From the NCBI RefSeq assembly GCF_001042475.2, contig NZ_LECW02000015.1, positions 149,650-213,649 on the forward strand: DNA of 64,000 bases. Direction: 5' to 3'. This document shows positions 23,301 through 33,332 of this stretch, piece after piece; the stretch's first letter is position 1, and every line of letters starts with the position of its first letter. The notes beneath the pieces were generated by a model, which was not told the DNA's origin, ran no database searches, and worked only from the letters and a program-made list of their open reading frames with translations. The DNA comes from Bacillus glycinifermentans (lineage in GTDB: Bacteria; Bacillota; Bacilli; Bacillales; Bacillaceae). Both the position numbers and the translations under genes were made by a program.

Positions 23301-25172
23301 TGTGGCATGGTGCAGAGAGCGTTGGCAAAAAAAGTGCCGGCTTACATGGTTCCGGCGTTTTTTCAAACGCTTGATGCATTGCCTACCATGCCAAACGGGA
23401 AGCTGAATAAGCCCGCACTTGCAAAGATCCCGCACAAGGAAGAGACTAGGCAAACATTTACGGCTCCGACTACAGATATTGAAAAAGAATTGGCTGCCAT
23501 CTGGTGCGGGGTGCTCGGTGTGGACAAGATCGGAATTGATGAATCATTTTTTGAGCTTGGCGGAGATTCCATTAAGGCATTGCAAGTATCGGCGAGATTG
23601 CATCAATCAGGAAAACAACTGGCCGTAAAAGATATCTTCAGCCATCCGACCATTCAAGAACTGGCGCCCTATGTTCGTTTATCTCAACAACCGATCAGCC
23701 AAGCATCTGTAGAAGGCGAGGTCATGTGGTCACCGGTGCAAAAATGGTTCCTGTCTCAAGATATGAAAGATGCGCACCATTTTAATCAATCGGTTATGCT
23801 GCATCGGACAAATCCGTTAGATGAAGAAGCATTGAGAAAAACGTTAAAAGCGATAACCGTCCATCACGATGCACTGCGGCTGATATGCGCCAAAGATGAA
23901 CAAGGGAACTTGCGCCTGTACAATCGTCCGGCGAACATCGGGGAGGACCAGCTTTACAACCTGCGAATCTTCAATCTGACCGGCGCATCAAAAGACAATG
24001 AACACATCATCAAACACCAGGTTCGTGAGCTGCAAAAAGCAATGGACTTGGAAAACGGACCGCTGGTGCAAGCTGGGCTTTTCCGCTCAAGCGAAGGGGA
24101 TGACTTATTTCTTTCTATCCATCACCTGGCTGTCGACGGCATATCATGGAGGATTATCCTGGAAGACTTGGCATCCGGCTATGAGCAGGCGATTCGCGGA
24201 GATGACATAGTACTCCCGCCAAAAACCGCATCATTCCAAACATATACCGAACAATTAGCCAAATATGCTGAAAGCCGGCGACTATTACAGCAAGCAGACT
24301 ATTGGCGCGCCATCGAACAACACGAAACAGTTGAACTGCCAAAAGAGCAGACACATATCGACAAATCCGTTTTGAAAAAACGGGACACCCTATCATTTAC
24401 TTTAGCTCAACAAGAAACAGACGCTCTCCTAAAAGATGTGCACAAAGCTTATAATACGGATACCCAAGACCTGCTTTTGGCGTCAGCCGTACTCGCTATT
24501 CAGCAATGGGCGCCGCAGCCGGCGCTAAAAATCGCGCTCGAAGGGCACGGCCGTCAATCTGAGGCGGCACATCACGATATCAGCCGAACCGTAGGGTGGT
24601 TTACCGCCATATATCCAGTCTTGCTTCAACTTGAACCGAATACATGGGCTGAAAATCATGAAGAATATATGATCCGCACATTAAAAATAACAAAAGACAC
24701 GTTAAGACGGATACCTGACAAAGGATTTGGATACGGCGTTCTTAAATATATGACATCTCCCGAAAAAGCAAAGATCGAATTCGGCAAAGCACCCGATATC
24801 TGCTTTAACTATCTTGGGCAATTTGACATCGCAGATCGGGCGCAAACCGAAACAGAACAGCTTGATGCGTTTACATTTTCGCCTTTGGGGGGCGGTGAGG
24901 ATATCTCCAGCACCTGGAAGCGTGAACAGTCGCTGGACATCAGCGCACTCATAGCTGAAGGCAGGTTGACCGTAAACATGACATATGAAACAGATCGTTT
25001 TCAGAAAGAAACAATTGAACGGCTTTCCCAAGATTGCCAGTACTATCTCAGAAAGCTGATAAACCATTGCCTCAGCAAGACTGAATCAGAAAAAACCGTC
25101 AGCGACTTTGATGATCGCGAGCTGACCGAGGAAGCATTTAAAAGTATAACCGACTTACTCGGATTCCATTAA
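14373..25172 (+). CDS. ppsD: Plipastatin/fengycin synthetase PpsD (Pro, Glu/Gln, Tyr-E)
   Basis: This 3599-residue trimodular NRPS is C-A-T, C-A-T, C-A-T-E, matching PpsD in length and order. The phosphopantetheine serines are S1006, S2038 and S3066, and the E-domain histidines are H3250-H3251. The first C domain ([20 protein letters not shown]) is of the type that follows an E domain. Codes read from the sequence are DVQFIAHVVK (proline), DAWHFGSVEK (Glu/Gln) and, for module 3, DATNTGEITK, which I cannot match from memory; by position it should load Tyr. The ATG at 14373 follows AACGGAGGCAGGG. The gene lies 21 bases after the E-domain fragment and 17 bases before ppsE, clearly one operon. 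Confidence 0.92.
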   Translation: MTKKHEIQDIYPLSYMQEGMLFHTLLEKDSQAYVEQASFSMTGKVDTEIFQKSIAVLCARHDIFRTIFVSQNVSVPQQVVLKERTITVEEKDLIHLDRSGQLAFIDDVKKTDRAKGFHLQKDGLMRVILLKTGEREFTCIWSFHHIIMDGWCLGIVLKEFFHIYASLLRQTPLKLEPAVPYGTYIQWLMEQEKDAAARYWDCYLEGFDQQSGLPKQKTAGAKNSQEEVTFSLSKTDTAKLKELAAKEEVTLSTIFHTLWGILLQAYNQTDDAVFGSVISGRPSEIAGIERMIGLFINTVPVRITGTKTPFVKLIKQVQKDALNGQPYSYHPLYEIQAGSAVKQGLIDHILVFENYPVEKEIALLNNGQDAEDLFHIHDFNMEDETNYSFYLMVAPGEDIHLKMRFDSGIHERSFIESVKGHLQHIIAQVLQNPNLTPEELTITTPQEQEDLLSTLKIETKQREYETIQSMFERQAAQSPDEKAIHYEGQSITYKELNETANKLARILRKRGVKRQEPVAIIVERSPALAAGVLGIIKAGAAFVPIDLSHPVERIRYCIENSGCQHIVSQRHLAAVVKSVETEQCVTFMEEAVAERDGSNVETVNTAEDLLYIMYTSGTTGKPKGVLFEHRNMANLLDDQFENACIDFKTNVLQYASCAFDVCYQELFTTLLSGGTLCIVPESIKRDPAQLFLLINAQQIEVVFFPTAFVKMLFNEEHYANNFPNCVKHVITAGEQLTVSHIFKTLLKRNRIRLHNHYGPAETHVVSTSTIHPEGDIPDSPPIGKPISHNAMYILDKNKRLQPRGVAGELYISGASVGRGYVNNPALTKQKFLPDPFRAGAVMYRTGDIARLRTDGQMDYIGRTDDQVKIRGYRVEPKEIEVTLANHPAVKEAVVLVQKDSEGEHELCAYYSTRKPIDPSALRHDLADVIPDYMMPVKWTAVPAIPLTVNGKVDKSALPEPTSSASHQSYAAPRNLNELKLSQLWEDVLKRGPVGIRDNFFELGGHSLKATSLISRIAKEWNVQIPLRDVFAHPTVEGLATVISEAEENPFASIQQVQTKETYPVSSAQKRMYVLHQLDSGGISYNIPAVLELTGEFDRHRVEAVFRELIRRHEPLRTSFETGEDGEPVQRIHEKVPFEFLSESSSESFIRPFDLGKAPLFRAGFVTVEKGRYLLLVDMHHIISDGVSIHLLMREFSELYKGHEPAPLRIQYKDYAAWQETFKTSDIYKRQESYWLKQLAGELPVLELPTDKPRPAAKSFAGDRVPFVISRELTSRLQQLAGENRCTLYMTLLGIYTVLLSRLSGQEDIIVGSPIAGRPHADLESVLGMFVNTLALRTRPVSGISFKQYLQDIRETALEAYEHQDYPLEELVDRLGVQREMSRNPLFDTTFALQNMERQQLSMEGLELRQKDISHPVSKFDLSLYMAESGGQLYCQFEYSTDLFERETIQRWADFFKTLAKNAAHHPELELDHLSILSKEEETALLQNFSPMKKIDFPLDQLLHDQLEQQAEKTPDRPAVLADGISITYKELNERANQIAWKLIDRGIQQEDVIAIMGRRSPEMLIGIYGILKAGAAYLPIDPDYPKERIRFLMRDSGAKILLASSDLAEASMFEGTILPLDDSCKSHREAVSNPNLPVPPDALAYIIYTSGSTGRPKGVQVEHRSAVNFLYSLQTRYSLIDSDIILHKTSYSFDASIWELFWWPFAGASVYLLPQGGEKDPEIILKALEEKRMTAAHFVPSMLHSFLEYINNRNKPANIRHLKRVFAGGEQLGAHLVSRFHELLPGTELTNSYGPTEATVEAAYFDVPKRKVLHHVPIGRSGHNMRLYILNKKRQLLPFGCRGELYIAGAGVARGYLNRPELTEERFLDDPFYPGERMYQTGDLARWLPDGTVEWLGRTDGQVKIRGYRIEPGEVEAALRQIDGVREAAVVARSEGAETELYAYIEGQDQQTVRMELTERLPAYMMPSSFIEMKEWPVTPSGKLDRKALPAPREAAGRRAYTAPRNITEMKLAKLWEEVLKNGPIGIHDHFFERGGHSLKATALVSRIAKVFGVQVPLKEIFARPTLEELAAVIQELDESPYAAIEPAEKQNTYPVSSAQKRMYVLQQLEDGGVGYNMPAALKLTGPLDRARLNAVFRELIRRHESLRTSFETGADGEPVQRIHDDVPFQLIEEESAEDFVRPFKLQEAPLFRAGLVEEAEERHLLLVDMHHIISDGVSVNTLIREFCELYANRTLAPLRIQYKDYAVWQQAFKQEERYQSEEAYWLKQLDGELPVLELPADNARPAVRSFAGDHVSFSLDADTSAGLYEIARENGCTLYMVLLAAYSTLLARLSGQEDIVIGSPIAGRPHKDLEPVIGMFVNTLAIRTHPTENKRFSDFLREVRQTALEAFEHQDYPFEELVDRLDVVRDMSRNPLFDAMLVVQNMEHQELFLDGLHIQPADMSQTVSKFDLTLQVSEGDERIHFRFEYASSLFKQETIERWTSHFMTMLQHIVHAPQTALQAISMLTAKEQQLLKTNFNRMPEQHRPNITVHELFARQAAKSPSATALITREGVLTYQELDEWSNKIARTLQDRGIGPDIAVGIMIPKSTGLIAAVLGTWKAGGAYVPIDLGYPDERKQYVLADSGAKLLITDKKAIHQVPDGFKGEVLLIEDVREQDTAPILSASGPDDLAYIIYTSGTTGKPKGVMVEHRGVAYTVQWRSAFYEFHDQDIVLQLSSFSFDAFVTSMFAPLISGVQTVIPAEEEAKDILAIKQYLAHYGITHMNLVPILYRTLLDVLQPEDVQTLRLVTLGGEAIERNLLERSFSLRPDIEISNEYGPTESSITATAARRLKRQENVTIGRPIAYTNVYILKGDHLQPIGVTGELCITGPGLARGYINLPEQTAQAFVQDPFHPDQRMYRTGDLAKWLPDGTLQYVGRMDEQVKIRGHRIEIKEVEAALSGLAGVKEAAVVDSVTAAGHKELCAYLVVENGTDCGMVQRALAKKVPAYMVPAFFQTLDALPTMPNGKLNKPALAKIPHKEETRQTFTAPTTDIEKELAAIWCGVLGVDKIGIDESFFELGGDSIKALQVSARLHQSGKQLAVKDIFSHPTIQELAPYVRLSQQPISQASVEGEVMWSPVQKWFLSQDMKDAHHFNQSVMLHRTNPLDEEALRKTLKAITVHHDALRLICAKDEQGNLRLYNRPANIGEDQLYNLRIFNLTGASKDNEHIIKHQVRELQKAMDLENGPLVQAGLFRSSEGDDLFLSIHHLAVDGISWRIILEDLASGYEQAIRGDDIVLPPKTASFQTYTEQLAKYAESRRLLQQADYWRAIEQHETVELPKEQTHIDKSVLKKRDTLSFTLAQQETDALLKDVHKAYNTDTQDLLLASAVLAIQQWAPQPALKIALEGHGRQSEAAHHDISRTVGWFTAIYPVLLQLEPNTWAENHEEYMIRTLKITKDTLRRIPDKGFGYGVLKYMTSPEKAKIEFGKAPDICFNYLGQFDIADRAQTETEQLDAFTFSPLGGGEDISSTWKREQSLDISALIAEGRLTVNMTYETDRFQKETIERLSQDCQYYLRKLINHCLSKTESEKTVSDFDDRELTEEAFKSITDLLGFH

Positions 25173-25189
25173 AAAAGCGGGGGGAAACA

Positions 25190-28100
25190 ATGGATCATAC
25201 ACAAAAAATCCAAAACATCTATCCTTTAAGCCACATGCAGGAAGGAATGCTTTTTCATTCTTTCCTGCAAGACGAAGGGGCCGCATATATTGAGCAGTCC
25301 GTTTTCACAATAAGGGGTCAGCTCCATTTAGACTGGTTCCAACAAAGCGTCCAATCGATCATCGACCGCCACGACATTTTCAGAACCGTTTTTTTGCCTC
25401 ATGTTGCTCAGCTGAAAGAGCCGCGCCAAGTCGTTTTACAAGAGCGAACCTTTCATTTGCATGCTGAAGATCTGACCGATATGCCGGAAGCTGATCAAAC
25501 CGAATATATCAGCCAATTTAAAGCAAGCGACAGACGGAAAGGCTTTGATCTGCAAAAAGATATGCTGATGCGGGTTTCTCTGTTCAAAACGGCGCCGGAA
25601 AAACACGTGTGTGTGTGGAGCCATCATCATATCTTAATGGACGGCTGGTGTCTCGGGATCGTGTTGCAAGAATTTATGCAATTTTACGAGTCTATCTATT
25701 CAGGAGAATCCGTTTCTTTAGAACCTGTTCAGCCGTACAGCACATATATTTCCTGGTTGTCCGACCAGGACAAAGACGAAGCCAAGGAATACTGGGAGAA
25801 CTACTTGACAGATTGCAATGCGCCCACCGGGCTTCCCAGAGTGTCTACAAAATCTGTGGAAAAGGGATATCGGCAGAAAGAGCTGATGTTTTCGCTAGAC
25901 CGGGAGCTGACGGCGCGGCTCAACACAATCGCCAAACAGCACGGAGCCACTCTCGCCACTCTCATGCAAACCGTTTGGGGCTTGATGCTTCAGCGCTACA
26001 ACCGGACAGATGATGTCGTCTTCGGCTCTGTCGTTTCAGGCCGTCCTTCTGTGATTCCGGGAGTCGAGAAGATCATCGGTTTATTTATCAATACTGTGCC
26101 GGTGCGAATCAAGACCGAGAGCGAAAGTGAAACCTTTTCAGAGCTGCTTCGCCGCTCCCAAAAAGAAAGGCTGGCTCAAGACATGTTCAGCTATTATCCA
26201 TTGGCTGACATTCAGTCACATACCGCTTTCAAACAGAGTGTCATCGATCATATTTTCGTTTTTGAAAACTACCCTTTACAGCAACAAATGCAGGACTCGG
26301 CAGACCGCACCGAATCACCGCTTCAGATCGAAAATGTAAATGTGTCGGAGCAATCTGGCTACAACTTCAACATTGTGATGGCACCGGGTGATGAACTCGT
26401 CATCAAGTTCAGCTACAATGCAAACGTGTATGACGAATCATGGATCGACTGTGTGAAGGGCCATCTGTTAGAAGCCTTGCGAAGAACGGCGGAGGACACC
26501 GATATCCCCGCCTCCAGGCTGCCGATGCTCGCGCCTGACGAAAAAGTCCGGATCATCGAGGAATTCAACGATACAAAAACAGAATACGACACAAACAAAA
26601 CAATCGTTGACTTGTTTTCCAGTCAAGTTGAGAAAACGCCGGAGCACATCGCGCTTCATGCCGGAGGCTTGACGATGACATACCGGGAGCTGGATCAAAC
26701 ATCAACTGCATGGGCCCGCATCTTCCAAGAACAAGGCTTAAAGAAAAACGGAATTGCCGGAATTTTAGCAGAGCATTCCCCTGAATTTATCATCGGTGTT
26801 CTCGCCGTTTTAAAAGCGGGCGGCGTCTATTTCCCGCTTGATGCCGAACTGCCGCCCGAGCGGATCAGCTATATGCTGAAAGAAAGCGGAGCAGCCGTTT
26901 TGGCCGTTCAGAAAGGACTCAAGACGGACATTGATTTTCCTAACAAAGTAGTGATGTCCAAGAAAGCCCTATTGGCATCCGTCCGGGATATAAACATAGA
27001 TACCCGCCCGGATGATTTGGCCTATATCATGTATACATCAGGTTCGACAGGCAAGCCAAAGGGCGTGATGATCTCGCACCGCAATGTCGTATCTCTGATC
27101 TCGAACAGCAATTACACATCAGCCGATACAAATGACCGATTGATCCTAACCGGTTCACTCGGCTTTGACGCCATCACTTTTGAAATATTTGGAGCGCTGC
27201 TGAACGGAGCGTGCCTCCATGTGATTGACCGCTCGACGATGTTGACACCTGCCCGTTTTGGAGGCTATTTGCTTAAACATGATATCACAGTGCTGTTTTT
27301 AACAACGGCGCTCTTTCATCAGCTGGCACAGGTTCAGCCGGAGATGTTTTCAGGACTGTCCACTTTATATGTCGGAGGGGAAGCTTTAACGCCTGCATTG
27401 ATGAATACGGTCAGACACCGGTGCCCGAACCTGAAGCTTTATAACATATATGGTCCGACAGAAAATACAACTTTCTCTACATTTTATGAAATCAAACAAG
27501 ATTTTTTTCAATCGATTCCCATCGGGAAACCGATCAGCAATTCAACAGCCTTTATTGTTGACGAATGCGGACAGCTCGCGCCGATCGGTGTTCCCGGGGA
27601 ACTTTGCGTGGGCGGCGATGGTATTGCAATAGGATATTTGGACAGACCTGAATTGACGAGTGAAGCATTTGTACAACATCCGTTTCAACCAGGGGAAAAA
27701 ATGTACAAAACCGGCGATTTGGCACGCTGGCTGCCAGACGGTAACTTAGAATATCTCAGCCGGATGGACCGGCAAATCAAAATTCGCGGCAAACGAACAG
27801 AACCGGCTGAGATAGAAGCGCGGCTCATCGAGATTGAAGGCGTTCGAGAAGCAGCTGTCACCATTGAAGAAAAAAACGAAGAAGCGCTCCTTATCGCATA
27901 TTATGTAAGCGATGACCAAACAGAGGAAAAAACGATCCGTTCATTACTATCAAGGGTGCTTCCCGATTATATGATACCCCATGATTGGGTTAAACTGGAC
28001 CGCATGCCTCTCACGGCAAACGGCAAAATCGACCGCCGCGCGCTGCCCGCACCTGATCAAAAACCGGTTTTGAAACAGATTGTTCCGCCAAGAAACTGGG

Positions 28101-28993
28101 TCGAAAGGGAGTTGATTGACATCTGGAAGCCTATTCTCGGCGTGAAGGAGCTCGGTATTGAAGATGACTTTTTCGAACTTGGCGGTCATTCGCTGAAGGC
28201 TCTGAAACTCATTCACCAGCTGAAAAACAGCCAGGGGATAGATATTCCGATTGAATTATTATTCGAGAATCCGACAATTGAACAATTAGCTGAAAAGCTG
28301 TTTTCACATGAGCTAAGCGCATCGGCCTTGCAGCATGTCAGCAGGCTGAATCCGCCGGCCGGATTGAACCTTTTCTGTTTTCCCCCCATTTCAGGTTTCG
28401 GCATATTTTATAAAGATCTCGCTGTAAAGCTACACGGCAAAGCGACCGTGTACGGATTTAACTTTATTGAAGAAGACAGCCGAATGGAACAGTACGTGAA
28501 CAACATCATTGAAATCCAGCCTCAAGGTCCTTATATCCTGCTGGGATATTCAGCAGGAGGCAACACAGCATTTGAGATTGTAAAAGAAATGGAAAAACGC
28601 GATTTAGAGGTCAGTGATCTTATTATTGTCGATTCGTATCAAAAGAAGCAAGCATTGCCGCCTCAGCCGAGCAGCGTCTCAGCAGAAAACGTTCCTGCTC
28701 ACCTCAGGGAAGCAATCATCAAAAAAATGACAAACTATCAAAAATATTGGGCAAAATTAATCAATGACGGTCGTGTCGATGCAAACATTCACTTTATCGA
28801 AGCCGGCATTCAAACAGAACAAAGCGGAACCACCGCATTGCAAAAATGGTCTGATGCCACAACACGAAGCTATCAAGAGTATAAGGGAGCCGGGCCGCAT
28901 AAGGATATGTTCGAAACTCCCTATCTATCAAAAAATGCCGGGATTATTCAAAAGATCGTCGCAATCAGCGGCAAACGGTTAGAGCTTCATTAA
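25190..28993 (+). CDS. ppsE: Plipastatin/fengycin synthetase PpsE (Ile + thioesterase)
   Basis: This is a single termination module of 1267 residues: C, A, T (S1001) and a type I thioesterase. The A-domain code DAFFYGITFK is the isoleucine code described for plipastatin/fengycin. The thioesterase has the GYSAGG nucleophile (S1121), with D1148 and H1237 as likely partners. In fengycin this domain releases the decapeptide by joining Ile10 to the side chain of Tyr3. The module for Tyr3 is missing here, so that ring cannot form. The start ATG follows GGGGGGAAAC. A strong terminator lies about 60 bases after the stop, ending the operon. Confidence 0.93.
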   Translation: MDHTQKIQNIYPLSHMQEGMLFHSFLQDEGAAYIEQSVFTIRGQLHLDWFQQSVQSIIDRHDIFRTVFLPHVAQLKEPRQVVLQERTFHLHAEDLTDMPEADQTEYISQFKASDRRKGFDLQKDMLMRVSLFKTAPEKHVCVWSHHHILMDGWCLGIVLQEFMQFYESIYSGESVSLEPVQPYSTYISWLSDQDKDEAKEYWENYLTDCNAPTGLPRVSTKSVEKGYRQKELMFSLDRELTARLNTIAKQHGATLATLMQTVWGLMLQRYNRTDDVVFGSVVSGRPSVIPGVEKIIGLFINTVPVRIKTESESETFSELLRRSQKERLAQDMFSYYPLADIQSHTAFKQSVIDHIFVFENYPLQQQMQDSADRTESPLQIENVNVSEQSGYNFNIVMAPGDELVIKFSYNANVYDESWIDCVKGHLLEALRRTAEDTDIPASRLPMLAPDEKVRIIEEFNDTKTEYDTNKTIVDLFSSQVEKTPEHIALHAGGLTMTYRELDQTSTAWARIFQEQGLKKNGIAGILAEHSPEFIIGVLAVLKAGGVYFPLDAELPPERISYMLKESGAAVLAVQKGLKTDIDFPNKVVMSKKALLASVRDINIDTRPDDLAYIMYTSGSTGKPKGVMISHRNVVSLISNSNYTSADTNDRLILTGSLGFDAITFEIFGALLNGACLHVIDRSTMLTPARFGGYLLKHDITVLFLTTALFHQLAQVQPEMFSGLSTLYVGGEALTPALMNTVRHRCPNLKLYNIYGPTENTTFSTFYEIKQDFFQSIPIGKPISNSTAFIVDECGQLAPIGVPGELCVGGDGIAIGYLDRPELTSEAFVQHPFQPGEKMYKTGDLARWLPDGNLEYLSRMDRQIKIRGKRTEPAEIEARLIEIEGVREAAVTIEEKNEEALLIAYYVSDDQTEEKTIRSLLSRVLPDYMIPHDWVKLDRMPLTANGKIDRRALPAPDQKPVLKQIVPPRNWVERELIDIWKPILGVKELGIEDDFFELGGHSLKALKLIHQLKNSQGIDIPIELLFENPTIEQLAEKLFSHELSASALQHVSRLNPPAGLNLFCFPPISGFGIFYKDLAVKLHGKATVYGFNFIEEDSRMEQYVNNIIEIQPQGPYILLGYSAGGNTAFEIVKEMEKRDLEVSDLIIVDSYQKKQALPPQPSSVSAENVPAHLREAIIKKMTNYQKYWAKLINDGRVDANIHFIEAGIQTEQSGTTALQKWSDATTRSYQEYKGAGPHKDMFETPYLSKNAGIIQKIVAISGKRLELH

Positions 28994-29054
28994 CAGTGCT
29001 TTTGTAAAACGGCACTTGCAACCCTGTGAGTGCAACCTTTGTTCAGTTTTGCAG

Positions 29055-29084
29055 GCGGCCGGAATGAAATTGTCCGGCCGCTTT
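29055..29084 (+). terminator. Terminator of the NRPS operon
   Basis: The arms GCGGCCGGA (29055-29063) and TCCGGCCGC (29073-29081) form a perfect 9-bp stem with a 9-base loop, followed by TTT. Confidence 0.8.
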
Positions 29085-29161
29085 AAAATCGGCTCAACAT
29101 TTTTAAAATCTGTCCGATATCATACATAGATTAAATATTGTACGGCACAGGGGGAATTCAC

Positions 29162-29473
29162 ATGCTTATCGTGACAACGGATACGATCGCGGGTCATAAC
29201 ATACAAGAGGTTAAGGGGATCGTCACAGCGAGCGTTGTTCAATCGAGAAACATCGGAAAAGATATTTTGTCAGGTTTGAAGTCCGTGATTGGCGGAGAAC
29301 TGAAAAATTATACAGAAATGCTTGAAGAATCGAAGAGAATGGTGAAAGAACGCATGGTGAAGCAGGCGGAGGAATCGGGAGCAAATGCGATCGTCGGGTT
29401 AAGGTTTGAACTCTCTGCAGGACAGGGTACTTCTGAATTAATCGGGTATGGAACGGCTGTCATCATTGATTAA
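29162..29473 (+). CDS. UPF0145 (YbjQ-family) protein
   Basis: This 103-residue protein of the YbjQ/UPF0145 family is predicted to assemble as small ring-forming alpha/beta subunits. Features are MLIVTTDTIAGHNI at the start, the conserved region around GIVTASVVQSRNIGKD, and EESGANAIVGLRF in the C-terminal half. Function is unknown in general; metal or stress roles are only proposals. The ATG at 29162 follows CAGGGGG; an upstream in-frame start at 29138 has no ribosome site. It is transcribed alone, convergent with the TVP38 gene. Confidence 0.8.
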   Translation: MLIVTTDTIAGHNIQEVKGIVTASVVQSRNIGKDILSGLKSVIGGELKNYTEMLEESKRMVKERMVKQAEESGANAIVGLRFELSAGQGTSELIGYGTAVIID

Positions 29474-29516
29474 CTTTCGGAATGTCAAGAGCAGGCAGCC
29501 CTTAAAACGCCTTATA

Positions 29517-30194
29517 TCAAGGCGCTTTCTCCGACTGTTCCGATCTTTTATGGCCTGTGAAAAGCTGGGGATACTTTCGATATATGATGATCATGATGAT
29601 CATCATATATACGCCGTAGATGCCGAAGGAAAGCAGCTTATGTTTGCCGAAATTGGCGCCGGCAATCGATACGATGAGAGCGTTTGGGATTTTTCCCAGC
29701 GTTGAAGCGGCAAAAAAGACCGCCCATTTGATGTTGCTCAATCCGCAGACCGCATTCATGACAATCGCAGGGATGACAGGGATCAGCCTGCCCGTAAGCA
29801 CGGCTGTAAAGGCATTTTCGTTAAAATAGCCTTCATACTCACCGATTTTCGGAAATTTTAACGCCTTTTTCCTTGCCCAATCCCTGAATCCGTAACGGGC
29901 CAGAAAGAAAAGCAGCATCGTGCCGAGCATCGATCCTGATAACGTGATCATGAGGCCGTTTCCGATTCCGAAAACCGCACCGTTCATGCCGGCGATAATG
30001 GCAAACGGAACGACAGGGAAAAAGGCGCAGGCCGCCATAAGCAGGATGCTGAATGCGACCGAATAGATTCCGCCTGCTTTGATCATTTCAAGCCAGGCTT
30101 CTTTATGTAAAAAACCGATTATGATGACGGCAATCATCATAATGATGCTGAGTTGTTTTTTTATCATACCGATTGTTTCGCTGCCTCTCTTCAC
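29517..30194 (-). CDS. TVP38/TMEM64-family (VTT/DedA-like) membrane protein
   Basis: This 225-residue protein has about five or six membrane helices and the SNARE-associated/VTT core. It has GSMLGTMLLFFLARYG followed by GRLIPVIPAIVMNAVCGLS, the re-entrant proline-rich loop typical of the superfamily that includes lipid scramblases and DedA proteins. The GTG start at 30194 is open to question; an internal ATG at codon 10 (MIKKQLS) precedes the first helix and is possible. Only eight bases separate it from the end of the upstream serine hydrolase gene on the same strand, so the two are probably co-transcribed. Confidence 0.8.
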   Translation of the reverse strand: MKRGSETIGMIKKQLSIIMMIAVIIIGFLHKEAWLEMIKAGGIYSVAFSILLMAACAFFPVVPFAIIAGMNGAVFGIGNGLMITLSGSMLGTMLLFFLARYGFRDWARKKALKFPKIGEYEGYFNENAFTAVLTGRLIPVIPAIVMNAVCGLSNIKWAVFFAASTLGKIPNALIVSIAGANFGKHKLLSFGIYGVYMMIIMIIIYRKYPQLFTGHKRSEQSEKAP

Positions 30195-30202
30195 AATTTA
30201 CG

Positions 30203-31219
30203 TTACATCTTTAACAAAGCGCTTTCCAGATAAGCCAAGATGTCATCGGCTTTTGACAGATTGCAATTGCTGAGCATGATGAGAACCTTCTTTTGATCCA
30301 TGTAACGGTTGATCGAGCTGATAAAACCGTGGACTTCACCATCATGCCATATTTTATACTTATTTTGTTTATTAATGAACCACCCGTATCCGATCCAATT
30401 GTTTTGAGCGAGTGCGTGTAGGGGACCGTCGCTTACAAAAGCCGGTTTGTTGATACAGCTGTACAAGGCTTCTTTCAGCGCTTTTTTCGTCACCAACTTT
30501 TCAGTATACAGCGCCCGGTCCCACAAATACAAGTCTTCGACAGTTGAGTAAAGCCCGCTTTCCCCATGACCGTATATGATGGGGGCTTGTACCGTTCCCC
30601 GGTTGAGGGCTAAATAACCGACTGTCGGGAAAATATCTTCCGGAGACGTAAAAAACCCTGAGTTTTCCATGCCTAACGGATCAAATATCAATTGTTGAAT
30701 GTTGTTTGCATAAGAATCGCCTGTGGCGGTTTCGATGATTTTAGCGAGCAGGATATAGCCGGAATTGCTGTAATTAAACCTTTGGCCCGGATTAAATTCG
30801 AGCGGTTCTTCTATAAAGCGGGATATGTATCGGTCGAGTGGCGAAAGCTCTAATTCGATATCGAGCAGTTCTTCCCCCAAAAAGTCAGGAATACCTGATG
30901 TATGGCTTAATAAATGTTTGATGGTGATCCTGTCGCCGTTCGGATAGTCGGGTAAATAGAATCGAATGGGGTCTGTTGTGTTCAGCAGCCCTTTTTCTTG
31001 CAGCTGCATGACTGCAAGAGCGGTAAACTGTTTTGTCAAAGAAGCGATTTGATAGCGTGATGCCGGCCCGTTTTTTATTTTATCCTTGTAATTGGAGTAT
31101 CCGTAGCCTTTGGACAAAATCACGCCATTGCGGTCGGCCAGCAGGATGCTGCCATGGAAATGATTTTTGGATGCTTGTTCCATTAAATAGGCATCAAGAT
31201 AATCTGCTGTATATTCCAA
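30203..31219 (-). CDS. Class C beta-lactamase-like serine hydrolase
   Basis: This protein of about 340 residues belongs to the penicillin-binding-protein/class C beta-lactamase superfamily. The catalytic SxxK is in IASLTKQFTAL, the second element is YSNSGY, and the third is the HDGEVHG triad near the C terminus. There is no signal peptide or membrane helix, so it appears cytoplasmic, resembling PbpE/esterase-like members rather than a secreted lactamase. I prefer the TTG at 31219, which lies nine bases after GAGAGGA. The ATG at 31237 overlaps that ribosome site and has none of its own. The substrate cannot be read from the sequence. Confidence 0.8.
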   Translation of the reverse strand: MEYTADYLDAYLMEQASKNHFHGSILLADRNGVILSKGYGYSNYKDKIKNGPASRYQIASLTKQFTALAVMQLQEKGLLNTTDPIRFYLPDYPNGDRITIKHLLSHTSGIPDFLGEELLDIELELSPLDRYISRFIEEPLEFNPGQRFNYSNSGYILLAKIIETATGDSYANNIQQLIFDPLGMENSGFFTSPEDIFPTVGYLALNRGTVQAPIIYGHGESGLYSTVEDLYLWDRALYTEKLVTKKALKEALYSCINKPAFVSDGPLHALAQNNWIGYGWFINKQNKYKIWHDGEVHGFISSINRYMDQKKVLIMLSNCNLSKADDILAYLESALLKM

Positions 31220-31322
31220 TAAAACCAATCCTCTCATATTCTATAATTTATAAAGTAGAAAACGGTATGTTGAAAAGGAATGTAAATAGTTGGGCGCGCC
31301 AAACATAACATTATAAAAATTT

Positions 31323-31352
31323 TTGAGGATTTTCCATCTTTTACGGTATAAT
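31323..31352 (+). promoter_or_regulatory. Promoter of a candidate small RNA
   Basis: TTGAGG (31323-31328) and a perfect TATAAT (31347-31352) are separated by 18 bases. The start would be near 31359. The nearest ORF downstream is yjiC, more than 330 bases away and behind a strong terminator. Confidence 0.55.
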
Positions 31353-31358
31353 TTAAGC

Positions 31359-31445
31359 TAAATTTAAGTAAAATGAAACAAAATTATGACAAAATAGTGT
31401 CTGCACCGGGGAGACGGTTTGGCTGTTTCCCCGGTGCCTTTTTTT
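31359..31445 (+). ncRNA. Candidate small RNA of about 87 nt
   Basis: A consensus promoter is followed, about 45 bases after the predicted start, by a strong intrinsic terminator: arms GCACCGGGG (31403-31411) and CCCCGGTGC (31429-31437), then seven T. The enclosed transcript has no ORF with a ribosome site. It could be a free small RNA, or an attenuated leader in front of yjiC (start 31697). Between the terminator and yjiC nothing else is clear apart from the yjiC ribosome site. Confidence 0.4.
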
Positions 31446-31696
31446 ATCTAAAATGAAACAAATATAAGGCGGCAGTAACGGAATGAGGAAGAAAGTCGAA
31501 GTTGTGCCCGGAGATGAGTCTAAAGATCCTCCTTTTGTTTCTTAAGAAAAGGACTATATTAGTATTTTTTAATTTTACTTTAATTTTGAAGGGTTTTTCC
31601 TTTATTATCTATAATATCTTCATTACTATGTATTGGAAGAAGTTTTTCGATGCGGCGCTTCAGCTGCAGGCTTAAAACATTGCGGGAGGTAATAAA

Positions 31697-32881
31697 ATGG
31701 AACAAAAACATATCGCCATCTTCAATATTCCGGCTCATGGACATATTAATCCGACACTGGCTTTGACGAAAAAACTTGTCGAGCGGGGATACCGGGTGAC
31801 GTATCCAGTCACGGAAGAATTCACAACAGCTATTGAAGAAACGGGGGCAAAACCGCTTCAATACCGTTCAACCTTAAATATCGATCCGCGGCAAATTCGG
31901 GAAGTGATGAAAAATAAAGAAACGGCACAACAGATGCCGGAAATGTTTAAAAAAGAGGTTGACGAAGTTCTTCCTCAGCTTGAAGCGTTTTATGAAAATG
32001 ACCGGCCGGACCTTGTCATTTTTGACTTTATGGCGATGACAGGGAAGATCATGGCGGAAAAATTCGGGGTGAAAGCAGTTCGGCTTTGCTCGACATACGC
32101 CCAGAACGACCATTTTCATTTCAGGGCGATGGCGGAAACGATTCAAATGGGAAAGGCAGAAGAGCAGCTTCCCGACTTGAATAATGACAATATTCCGTAT
32201 TTTGAAGAAATATTTCAGCCGGCAAACCTTAACATTGTCTTTATGCCGCGCGCTTTTCAGCCATACGGCGATACGTTTGACGAACGCTTCCGATTTGTCG
32301 GTCCGTCTCTTGCCGAGCGTAAATTCCAGGAAAAAAACATACCGCTTGTCAAGGATGATGGCCGCCCTGTCATGCTGATTTCACTGGGGACAGCCTTCAA
32401 TGCCTGGCCTGAGTTCTACGAGATGTGTATCGAAGCGTTCAGGGATACGAAGTGGCAGGTCATCATGTCAGTTGGAAGGACGATTGATCCCGAAAGCTTC
32501 AAAGACGTACCTGAAAACATATCGATTCATCAGCACGTACCGCAGCTTGAAATCCTTAAAAATGCAAAGCTGTTCATCAGCCACGGGGGAATGAACAGCA
32601 CGATGGAAGCATTGAATGCAGGTGTTCCGCTCGTCGTCATTCCGCAAATGCCGGAACAGGAAATCACAGCCCGCCGCGTCGAAGAGCTCGGGCTTGGAAA
32701 GCACCTGCAGCCGGAAGAAACAACTGTCCGCTCCTTGCAGGAAGCCGTTTCCAAAGTTGACGATGACGCAGAATTGCTGAATCGGGTAAAGGACATGCAA
32801 AAGAACATCAGGGAAGCAGGAGGAGCGGAAAAAGCCGCCGATGAAATCGAAGCGTTTTTCAAACTGTTGACTGTAAAATAA
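31697..32881 (+). CDS. yjiC: UDP-glucosyltransferase YjiC (macrolide/flavonoid type)
   Basis: This 394-residue GT1-family enzyme has a GT-B fold. The N-terminal HGHINPTLAL holds the catalytic histidine region. The C-terminal nucleotide-sugar site is seen in ISHGGMNSTMEALNAG and PQMPEQEITARRVEEL. It closely resembles the B. licheniformis YjiC known to glucosylate many phenolic acceptors from UDP-glucose. The natural substrate is unknown; protecting the cell from phenolics or antibiotics is a common proposal. It is cytosolic, with no signal peptide. The ATG at 31697 follows GGGAGG. It is monocistronic, with a terminator just downstream. Confidence 0.9.
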   Translation: MEQKHIAIFNIPAHGHINPTLALTKKLVERGYRVTYPVTEEFTTAIEETGAKPLQYRSTLNIDPRQIREVMKNKETAQQMPEMFKKEVDEVLPQLEAFYENDRPDLVIFDFMAMTGKIMAEKFGVKAVRLCSTYAQNDHFHFRAMAETIQMGKAEEQLPDLNNDNIPYFEEIFQPANLNIVFMPRAFQPYGDTFDERFRFVGPSLAERKFQEKNIPLVKDDGRPVMLISLGTAFNAWPEFYEMCIEAFRDTKWQVIMSVGRTIDPESFKDVPENISIHQHVPQLEILKNAKLFISHGGMNSTMEALNAGVPLVVIPQMPEQEITARRVEELGLGKHLQPEETTVRSLQEAVSKVDDDAELLNRVKDMQKNIREAGGAEKAADEIEAFFKLLTVK

Positions 32882-32903
32882 TTATGTAAACAATCATATT
32901 TCT

Positions 32904-32936
32904 GGGGGGACCTTTTGGGTTCCCCCTTGATTTTTT
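32904..32936 (+). terminator. Terminator of yjiC
   Basis: GGGGGGACC and GGTTCCCCC form a GC-rich hairpin right after the stop codon, followed by TTGATTTTTT. Confidence 0.75.
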
Positions 32937-32956
32937 CTAATGCCTTCAGGTGGCTT

Positions 32957-33098
32957 TCATGGTCTTGAAAAAATGCTGATCAAAGCAGCAACCGCCGGAT
33001 GGTTCAATAATTCGTAGAAACCGCTTTCGTCTCTTCCCGCCTGAGTGACCCGGCTGGTATCGATCAAAAGATACTTGACCGGTTTAAATAAATGAATC
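32957..33098 (-). pseudogene. Possible C-terminal gene remnant
   Basis: This lies in the 400-base gap between yjiC and yveA. An open minus-strand frame with no start reads like a protein C terminus (TQAGRDESGFYELLNHPAVA, then a stop). The pattern of a conserved HPAV near the end recalls the substrate-binding domain of some one-component regulators, but I cannot name it. No ribosome site or N-terminal part is visible. The rest of the gap holds only the yveA upstream repeat. Confidence 0.25.
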
Positions 33099-33260
33099 GT
33101 TTTGTCTTATGGTGCAGCAAATCCCTTTTAGCAAAACCTCCTTTTAGATCTCACTATCCGTCTTGGCCTCCCGGCAAACCCAGGGCTTTTGTCATCGCAA
33201 GAAGCATCTTAAAGACCGCCTGTTGTTTAACGATGTCAGAAAGAGGCTAAGAAGTATACA

Positions 33261-33315
33261 GTGCCACATTTTGAACATACTACATCTATTCATGTGTCAC
33301 TTTTTAGAACGTACT
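33261..33315 (+). repeat. Imperfect direct repeat upstream of yveA
   Basis: The motif GTG-CAC-TTT-GAAC-TACT occurs twice, at 33261-33281 and 33294-33315, about 33 bases (three helix turns) apart. The second copy ends only six bases before the GGAGGA ribosome site of yveA. It may be a regulator binding site; no regulator gene is adjacent. Confidence 0.4.
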
Positions 33316-33332
33316 GACTAGGAGGAAGCATT

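Noticed and set aside
29448..29705. Plus-strand ORF opposite the TVP38 gene (also several others opposite conserved genes)
   Set aside because: These are complementary shadows of genes with clear family motifs.
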